A DNA stretch of 64,000 bases, taken from Robinsoniella peoriensis. GTDB taxonomy: Bacteria; Bacillota; Clostridia; Lachnospirales; Lachnospiraceae. The notes under the pieces are model-generated. The model did no database searches, was not told where the DNA came from, and saw nothing but the letters and a program-made list of their open reading frames with translations. The position numbers and the translations under genes are program-made. Numbering within the stretch: the first letter of the stretch is position 1; every line of letters begins with the position of its first letter. Location of the stretch: positions 367,107 to 431,106 of the forward strand of contig NZ_JTGN01000005.1 of the NCBI RefSeq assembly GCF_000797495.1. Reading direction: 5' to 3'. Below, in pieces: positions 60,280 through 64,000 of the stretch.

Positions 60280-61344
60280 TTAATTATCCTCACAAGAAAT
60301 CAGATTTGCTTGACTCAAAGCATTGTATAGTTCTTTTGCAAGAATCCGATGCCCTGTCCTGTTCAGGTGCCCTTCACCCATCGAAGTGTTGTTAAAACCA
60401 TAGGGAACGCAATACTCCTTCTCATAGCTTTCCAAAAATGCATTCCCGGTATCGATGATCTGAATATCCTGTTTTTTGCAGACCTGCTGAAAATATTGGT
60501 AAGTATCATCGCAGGTTACTTCCATATGGTCACCGCTTATTTTTACTATGGGATGGTATAGAATGAATATCTTACCCTGATATTCCTCTTTCATCTTCGT
60601 AAATATCTGATCCAATATTTCTTTATAGCGGTAAACGTTACTTATTTTATCCTGCGTCTCCGTTTCCTGCTCCTGTTGATGAATACCAAATGCCCCGCTG
60701 AAATCAATTTTAAAATCTGCAAATTGTTTTTGCTGTAATAAATTCAGCAGCGGCATATTTTCTTTTACTGTAATCGCCAGCTTTTGCATTCCGGATATAT
60801 TTTCCGCGATAGCGGGTCCGTTTTCTTCCTTATTATATGGAATCTGATCCAGACATTTTTCTAAAGTCTGAATGTCACAATTGGTATTAAAGACTTCCAG
60901 TACAACCCCTCTGGCATTCGGAAACTCTTTCACTGCCGCCGAAAAATGTCTTAAAAGATCCGGCATATAATGTCCGTCCGTGCCGATATTATAGATATAT
61001 TCCCTGGGCTCTCCTGTAATCTTCCCGTTCACCAGATCGGTATATCTTTCACCTATTGGAACTTCCTTTCCCTGTGTATGGGAAGATCCCATCACCAGAA
61101 TATAGTTGTCCCTGGCAATCGGATACTGGTTGATATACCCATTCTCATCCACTTTTCCGATTCCAAAGCCTTCCAAAGCATTGGAATAAAAGGAACCGGG
61201 ATTCCAAATTGCACTGGTAGCTGATTCCGATCTGCTGATCCACCCAGGCTGATGAAAATAGATGAATATAAATAAATTGACGAAGCAAAAGGAAATTATT
61301 ATGGCAGATATCCAGGCTGCCAGGGTTTTGACTGTTCTTTTCAT
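60280..61344 (-). CDS. SGNH/AlgJ-like hydrolase-fold protein, partner of the MBOAT protein
   Basis: A 354-residue protein with one N-terminal membrane helix (WISAIIISFCFVNLFIFIYF) and an extracytoplasmic SGNH fold. The nucleophile Ser and next His appear in VMGSSHTQGKEV, the block GTDGHYMPDLLRHF follows, and the C-terminal GEGHLNRTGHRIL has the catalytic-type His. Such AlgJ/AlgX/DltD-like proteins take acyl groups from an MBOAT partner and transfer them. AAAGGA lies 8 nt before the ATG at 61344. The frame extends to 61404 through an alanine-rich stretch that overlaps the repetitive CAGCTGCAGC region, which I reject as coding. Confidence 0.82.
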   Translation of the reverse strand: MKRTVKTLAAWISAIIISFCFVNLFIFIYFHQPGWISRSESATSAIWNPGSFYSNALEGFGIGKVDENGYINQYPIARDNYILVMGSSHTQGKEVPIGERYTDLVNGKITGEPREYIYNIGTDGHYMPDLLRHFSAAVKEFPNARGVVLEVFNTNCDIQTLEKCLDQIPYNKEENGPAIAENISGMQKLAITVKENMPLLNLLQQKQFADFKIDFSGAFGIHQQEQETETQDKISNVYRYKEILDQIFTKMKEEYQGKIFILYHPIVKISGDHMEVTCDDTYQYFQQVCKKQDIQIIDTGNAFLESYEKEYCVPYGFNNTSMGEGHLNRTGHRILAKELYNALSQANLISCEDN

Positions 61345-61396
61345 CTCTACATCCTTTCGTATCCGTGCACCAGCTGCAGCTGCTGCAGCGAATATT

Positions 61397-62248
61397 CTAA
61401 TCATTTTGCATTACCCCAAGGACCAGAAATCTGTAATTACTTCCCATCCCGTGGCAGGTTGATAACGTAAGAATTTTATCGGTTGGAAGGAGTGCAGTAT
61501 TCTCGTCAGTATTGCTTCTCATATCACGGATATTCATGATTTCTTTTAGAAAGGGAAAGAAGGACTCATCGCCTGAAAAATCATAACTTTTCATAATATG
61601 CCGGTTGTCAAATAACACTGCCGCAAATATCCGGTAAGTCAGTTTCTTATCTTTCATATAAATATAAATCTCCCGGTTGGCATCGAAAAAACTTTTATCC
61701 TCAAAAAGGCGTAACTCCCCAAACATATCTCCGTTTTTCATGTTATGTCCGTATAAAACTGTTACAGGGTCCATAAAATCTTTGCTATTATAATCTTCAC
61801 TGAAAATAGATCCTTCTATATTGGCACTGCCGTCCGGTGTCTTGTCCAGATAATAGCTATTGTCATCTTTTCGCTGGACAACCGGATAATTTACCTTTGT
61901 ACCCGGTATCTCTATCCACGCATAGACATCCGGCATTTCTTTTTGTATCTTCACAATATTTACCGGTAGGTCCGTTGGCTGATCTGTTGTTGTATCGGTG
62001 GATGAGGGAGACTTCGAATCTGTTTCTTTTGGTTTATTGTCTTTGTTTACCGAATCCTTCTCGTCCTGGTTTTTAGTCCCTTCTTCTTCTGCATCATTTT
62101 CCGTTACCGCAGCATACTCATAGAGTTTCGCAGCAGCCAGCTTCTGCATTTGTCTGTTTACCGCAAAACCAATACATAACCCTGCCAGTAAAAATGCTGC
62201 AATTCCCACAATGAGCCACTTTAAACCTGCCCTTTTCTTCTTATTCAA
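61397..62248 (-). CDS. srtB: Class B sortase
   Basis: A 283-residue membrane-anchored sortase. N-terminal helix (WLIVGIAAFLLAGLCIGFAV), a Lys/Asp/Glu/Ser-rich stalk to about residue 95, then the SrtB motifs YAWIEIPGTKVNYPVVQ, VTVLYGHNMKNGDMFGEL (catalytic His) and LTLSTCHGMGSNYRFLVLG (Cys and Arg). The start is a TTG at 62248 overlapping the stop of the upstream gene (TTGA), with GGAAG before it. Class B enzymes usually anchor one or a few proteins or act in pili and spores. No NPxTN-type substrate is obvious, apart from the SPKTG protein at 57990. Confidence 0.92.
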   Translation of the reverse strand: MNKKKRAGLKWLIVGIAAFLLAGLCIGFAVNRQMQKLAAAKLYEYAAVTENDAEEEGTKNQDEKDSVNKDNKPKETDSKSPSSTDTTTDQPTDLPVNIVKIQKEMPDVYAWIEIPGTKVNYPVVQRKDDNSYYLDKTPDGSANIEGSIFSEDYNSKDFMDPVTVLYGHNMKNGDMFGELRLFEDKSFFDANREIYIYMKDKKLTYRIFAAVLFDNRHIMKSYDFSGDESFFPFLKEIMNIRDMRSNTDENTALLPTDKILTLSTCHGMGSNYRFLVLGVMQND

Positions 62249-63918
62249 CTTCCATCACCGCCGCTGTTCTTTGTTTCGGTTTCTGCCTCCGCGTAAAAAT
62301 TATCGAGTATTACATCATATAACTGATCCTGGTCTATATGAAATTCTTCATAATAAGTTCCTTTTTCTGTTTTACCGGGAAGCATCTGAATGTCGTCCCC
62401 GCTGAAATTTGTATCCAGCATCAGGGTTGCCAGGTAAACTGCATGATCAAGCCCAAGGTTTGTCACCATATTTTTAGACAGCTCCTGATAAAGCTTAACC
62501 GGCAAAGACGGGTCTTTTCTGATCGTTCCTTTTGCTGCATTTAAAAATGACAATATATATGTTTTCTGCCTCTGCATACGCATTCCATTGCCGCCGCTTT
62601 TAGTAATATCTCTTCTTTGGATAAATTTCATAGCCTGTTCTCCGGTCAGGGTGATTTTCGCCCCCTTTTGAAATGCCGGGTCATCATATTCCATATCTTC
62701 CGGTATGGTTACCGTAACGCCGCCTACCGCATCATTTAATTTTGAAACAGCTTCCAGATTTATCGCAGCGTATCCATGAATCGGGAGGTTATACATTAAT
62801 TTTGAAACAGCTTCCTTCATCATTTCACAGGATTTATCAGAACCATCCCCATATGCATAGGCAAGGGCCAGATGATTCTTTTCTTCACCAAGATAATTTC
62901 CTTCGTAATCATAATTTTTAATTGCAGTCATGGTATCTCTCGAAATACCAAATATTTTCATTTTTCGGGTATCCGGATTCAGGGAAAGGAGAAAAACAGC
63001 ATCCGCCTGTCCACCTTTCCCGGATATTCCCGGTATGGTTTCTATTTCCTGAGTGCGCTTATCGATACCCATACATAAAATGTTGATTACGTTTTCCTGG
63101 TAACGATATGCTTTTCCATCATGGTAGTATAAAGACGGATCATACGCTTGCTCTTCATTTTTACCATCTTGCTTACCTTTGGCATCCTCACTTTCTTTTT
63201 CCAGTGTGGGTGCCTTGCTCAGTGTGTTCTTTTGCAGCAGGCTGTTCTTCCCCATAACCCGGTACGTATGATAGACTCCAAACCCGCCCATCCCCGTAAA
63301 CACGCATAAAGTAAAGCAGACAAGCACAATCCTGATTAATATTTTAAATTTTCTGCCTTTTGAAAATACATAACGGTAGAACATCGCCAAACCAAATCCA
63401 AGGAATCCCCCTAAGGTGTTGCAAACAAGGTCATCTATATCAAATACACCTGTCCTGGTTTGGAACTGAATAGTCTCAATAAAAAGACTGCAAAGAGGAA
63501 TCACCAGGAGTAAAAAATATTTCTTCTTTCCGTCGGATCGGATTAACTGTATAAAAACTCCCACCGGTACAAAAAGAAGGATATTACCAAATATCCGGAC
63601 GATCGCCCTGTTGGGATATCCGGCACGATATATTTCATCAAATAAAATCAGATTCACTTTCGCTTCTTTCATCGGTACTCTTGTAAAAAGTGTAATGCTG
63701 AGTATGATCCCTAGATACAGAAGCAGCATACTGATTACGGAGATATTCCGAACCTTTATCTTAGCAGTATCGGTGATATGCAGGTGCGCTGCGGTAAAAT
63801 AAACCGCAATACACAATAAAACAGCTGACAACACCATAATCAGAAAGGAAAAGGGAACTTTTTCTAATTCTGCTGACATGGTTTCCAGCACTTTACCGAA
63901 ATTAATGATCGCTTTCAT
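62245..63918 (-). CDS. VanZ-LytR/CpsA/Psr (LCP) fusion protein
   Basis: A 557-residue membrane protein. Residues 15-205 hold five to six helices with the VanZ pattern IFGNILLFVPVGVFIQLI, IETIQFQTRTGVFDIDDLVCNTLGGFLGFG. Residues 280-510 are an LCP domain: NILCMGIDKR, ADAVFLLSLNPDTRKMKIFGISRDT, and a closing GEQAMKFIQRRDITKSGGNGMRMQRQK with Arg residues for polyprenyl-phosphate binding. LCP proteins attach glycopolymers such as teichoic acids to peptidoglycan. A fusion to VanZ (VanZ alone gives teicoplanin tolerance in enterococci) is uncommon. GGAGG lies 5 nt before the ATG. First gene of the surface operon in this window. Confidence 0.9.
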   Translation of the reverse strand: MKAIINFGKVLETMSAELEKVPFSFLIMVLSAVLLCIAVYFTAAHLHITDTAKIKVRNISVISMLLLYLGIILSITLFTRVPMKEAKVNLILFDEIYRAGYPNRAIVRIFGNILLFVPVGVFIQLIRSDGKKKYFLLLVIPLCSLFIETIQFQTRTGVFDIDDLVCNTLGGFLGFGLAMFYRYVFSKGRKFKILIRIVLVCFTLCVFTGMGGFGVYHTYRVMGKNSLLQKNTLSKAPTLEKESEDAKGKQDGKNEEQAYDPSLYYHDGKAYRYQENVINILCMGIDKRTQEIETIPGISGKGGQADAVFLLSLNPDTRKMKIFGISRDTMTAIKNYDYEGNYLGEEKNHLALAYAYGDGSDKSCEMMKEAVSKLMYNLPIHGYAAINLEAVSKLNDAVGGVTVTIPEDMEYDDPAFQKGAKITLTGEQAMKFIQRRDITKSGGNGMRMQRQKTYILSFLNAAKGTIRKDPSLPVKLYQELSKNMVTNLGLDHAVYLATLMLDTNFSGDDIQMLPGKTEKGTYYEEFHIDQDQLYDVILDNFYAEAETETKNSGGDGS

Positions 63919-64000
63919 AACATCCTCCTTTGCATCTGTATTCTAAATCCGATCTGTATCTTTAATTTTCCCCATCCGATACTTTTTGTTTGTAATAACG

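Noticed and set aside
61345-61404. N-terminal extension of the SGNH-like protein with a run of alanines
   Set aside because: The stretch comes from a CAGCTGCAGC-type repeat between genes, and a good ribosome binding site points to the ATG at 61344.

Overview
The window reads as a chromosomal segment of a low-to-mid GC, Gram-positive, gut-type Clostridia bacterium, most likely a member of the Lachnospiraceae. The basis is protein style, not a database match: YesM/YesN-type sensors and regulators, LplA/LplB/LplC-type sugar transporters without their own ATPase, several alpha-mannosidases, GPH symporters, FGGY kinases, LPxTG-type pilins with class C and class B sortases, an LCP protein, and strong AGGAGG ribosome binding sites. 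No rRNA, tRNA or CRISPR array was seen.

Layout. 1-2356: the N-terminal part of an AraC regulator (runs off the left edge), a divergent uroporphyrinogen-decarboxylase-family protein, and a VOC protein. 2469-5606: a 3.1-kb composite element with inverted ends. Two related, highly palindromic non-coding units (A, 2481-3019; B, 4879-5594) flank a DUF2087/LuxR-HTH regulator and an unrecognised 246-residue protein. The stems in A and B differ by compensatory changes on both sides, so structure is conserved rather than sequence. I regard this as the best candidate for something undescribed. 5610-16710: TetR, then a sugar/polyol catabolic region (two FGGY kinases, a transaldolase-like aldolase, a GPH transporter, two SDR dehydrogenases, a cyclase-family hydrolase, DeoR and ROK regulators) and a decayed DUF2935 fragment. 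17074-35727: an alpha-mannoside utilisation locus with an orphan YesM-like kinase, three divergent GH38 enzymes, a GH95-like enzyme, a membrane-anchored AraC regulator and a binding protein with two permeases. A 106-bp regulatory region is present twice, once before the leading GH38 gene and once before the permease genes. 36069-43584: a heterodimeric ABC exporter with its MarR regulator, then GyrI-like, WYL, DUF3795 and MerR-GyrI genes (probably efflux and small-molecule response).

43740-46550: an HD-GYP-type hydrolase, a tyrosine recombinase and a DUF1801 protein. The recombinase gene sits between two near-identical 25-bp core-like palindromes in opposite orientation, and between paired copies of a 10-bp repeat. 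A good promoter inside the segment points outward, so this may be an invertible promoter switch. 46658-51753: FucU-like mutarotase, KdgT-type permease, aldo/keto reductase and xylulokinase-type kinase, with a divergent AraC regulator.

51779-63918 (all on the minus strand): a cell-surface region. Transcribed from right to left it encodes a VanZ-LCP fusion, a class B sortase, an SGNH-like and an MBOAT protein (an O-acylation pair), then a small wall-anchored protein, a large Cna_B adhesin/tip pilin, a backbone pilin and two class C sortases.

All functional assignments are family-level recognition from the protein sequences; no search was run.
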